DNA of 64,000 bases from Patella vulgata (taxonomy: Eukaryota; Mollusca; Gastropoda; Patellidae). Positions 62,768 to 64,000 of the stretch are shown in pieces. The DNA lies in NCBI RefSeq assembly GCF_932274485.2, contig NC_065884.2:60512546-60576545 (forward strand). Reading direction: 5' to 3'. The notes beneath the pieces are model-generated. The model ran no database searches and had not been told where the DNA came from. It saw only the letters and a list, made by a program, of their open reading frames with translations. The stretch's first letter is position 1, and each line of letters opens with the position of its first letter. Made by a program: the position numbers and the translations under genes.

Positions 62768-63043
62768 GTATTATGTAAGGTTTAGATAAAGAGCTGTCAG
62801 TTCTCGCTATAATAGTTCAAATATAAATAATGAGAAATGAATATTTTGAAAATTTCAGTCAAAGTACTTTATTCTGAGCGTAGTTATGAGTTTTGCAATA
62901 ATATACTCGAGATTGTCAAGTACTATTGCTACGATAATAAAAAAAAAGTCTCGATTATCCATTTTATCATTAAATATAACATTTGAAGGCAGAAAAAAAG
63001 ACCTGCACTAGGCATATTTAGCTCTTACATAATCCATCTTTAA
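62768..63043 (+). mobile_element. MITE family D, full short copy
   Basis: TGTATTATGTAAGGTTTAGA at the left and, inverted, TTTAGCTCTTACATAATCCA at the right. About 276 bp. Confidence 0.85.
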
Positions 63044-63106
63044 TGTAGTGAAATGGTTAATTTCCAACTCCTAACGAACTCCGAGAAAAACTCCTGCAAT
63101 TGTTGG

Positions 63107-63394
63107 GTGGCTAAGTGGGTAGGACGTTGGCTTGCTAGCCTGGAGGTCGCGTGTTCGATCCCTGCATTGGCCGAGAAAGTTCATCTGAATTTCCCGACGT
63201 TGTTTCCCCTTGTCAGTGGTGCAGGACGGAGGGTCTGACGAGGTTCAGTGGCAGTTGGAATTCGATATAAGAGTAAGCCATAGTGCCGCTTCCCGGGCAA
63301 AATTTCCCCCATAGAACACTGTATGACGTATGCCCGTCTTCAGTAGCCCAGCCAGGAGCAGAACTGTAGGACGTTAAACCCCATTTCATTTCAG
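63107..63394 (+). mobile_element. SINE family B with short direct repeats
   Basis: Head TGGCTAAGTGGGTAGGACG, B box CGTGTTCGATCCC, an internal deletion after GGTCTGACGAGG, 3' end GGACGTTAAACCCCATTTC. TTGTTGGG occurs at both flanks. Confidence 0.95.
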
Positions 63395-63477
63395 TTGTTG
63401 GGACAATATTGTTAGTCTATAAACTTTGAGGGATTGTGATTTTGTAGCTTTGCATAATTATAATTACTTTGCCCCCA

Positions 63478-63550
63478 CATCTGGGTACCCGTCGTCATTA
63501 GGCCGGTGGGTGGAGAGAAGTGAATCGTTAAACCCCATTTCATTTTATTC
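63478..63550 (+). mobile_element. SINE family B, 3' scrap
   Basis: TACCCGTCGTCATTAGGCC and GTTAAACCCCATTTCATTT. Confidence 0.7.
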
Positions 63551-64000
63551 ACTATTTGAGTGCCACTTTCAAAACGCTTTCTTTTTTTAGCACTGCACTT
63601 CGTATGCTTGTTCGGTGCACTTTTGTCGAGACTTCAATTCCAAGATGGCTGACATCTCAACTGGTTCATATCGTGCTCTTGTATTTAGTTTTTAAAGCAA
63701 TACCAATATAGACAGGCTTTAAAAATAAATAGGCAATAAAACGTTTATTAGTGTATATTATATATATTATATTTTTTTTTTAATACAAGGAAGTCAATTT
63801 AAATATTTATTTCATCAACAGTTCGCTGGTGTTGGTTTAACCTGCGAATCACCAAGGGGGTGACAGAGCAATAAAATACCAATTAACAGGTTCCCCGGTG
63901 TAGACGCGATTCGTGTCCAGTAGAATAATGCCCCTATTAGCGTTTAATTGTTATTATATTCTGAACGGAGCAACCGTGTCAAATCAAATATCTAGAGATT

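Noticed and set aside
1-64000. Retroviral, LTR or Polinton-type element
   Set aside because: No polymerase, integrase, capsid or long terminal repeat was recognised anywhere in the window.

Overview
The window looks like invertebrate nuclear DNA, most likely from a mollusc (probably a gastropod). It is AT-rich and intron-rich, with an innexin gene (a gap-junction family of invertebrates), a nuclear tRNA-Arg, and about forty copies or fragments of tRNA-derived SINEs. Three SINE families share a 3' end around GGACGTTAAA, a tail type I associate with mollusc SINEs. The species assignment is inference; the gene families and repeats are read from the sequence.

Positions 626-22148 (minus strand) hold the 5' part of a molybdo-flavoenzyme gene of the xanthine dehydrogenase / aldehyde oxidase family. 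I could join 15 exons with matching phases into 607 codons: a four-cysteine zinc-ribbon-like N-terminus, both 2Fe-2S domains, the FAD domain and the start of the molybdenum part. The gene runs off the left edge. Its introns hold SINEs, MITE-like elements, minisatellites, a partial tandem copy of exon 2 and a perfect 67-bp inverted repeat around exon 4. A tRNA-Arg(TCG) gene lies about 300 bp upstream of the start codon on the same strand.

Positions 22.5-28.5 kb are gene-poor and hold a hairpin, SINEs, a MITE with telomere-like motifs and a GC-rich foldback. At 28769-30088 (plus) is a single-exon gene whose last ~155 residues are a prolyl-tRNA-editing (ProXp/PRORSD1-like) domain behind a long acidic extension. 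At 30931-32058 (minus) is a complete innexin. The two genes converge, with a SINE inserted between them.

Positions 32-64 kb are mostly repeats: a Tc1-type transposase copy (37945-38983), several MITE families, a probable non-autonomous transposon of ~1.8 kb, minisatellites, nested palindromes and many SINEs. Weak coding candidates are a possible two-exon gene at 43379-44046 (minus), a 108-codon ORF at 51345-51671 and coding-like remnants near 46.8-47.2 kb. No LTR retrovirus, Polinton, CRISPR or rRNA was recognised. The genes do not form one pathway; they are independent housekeeping or membrane functions.
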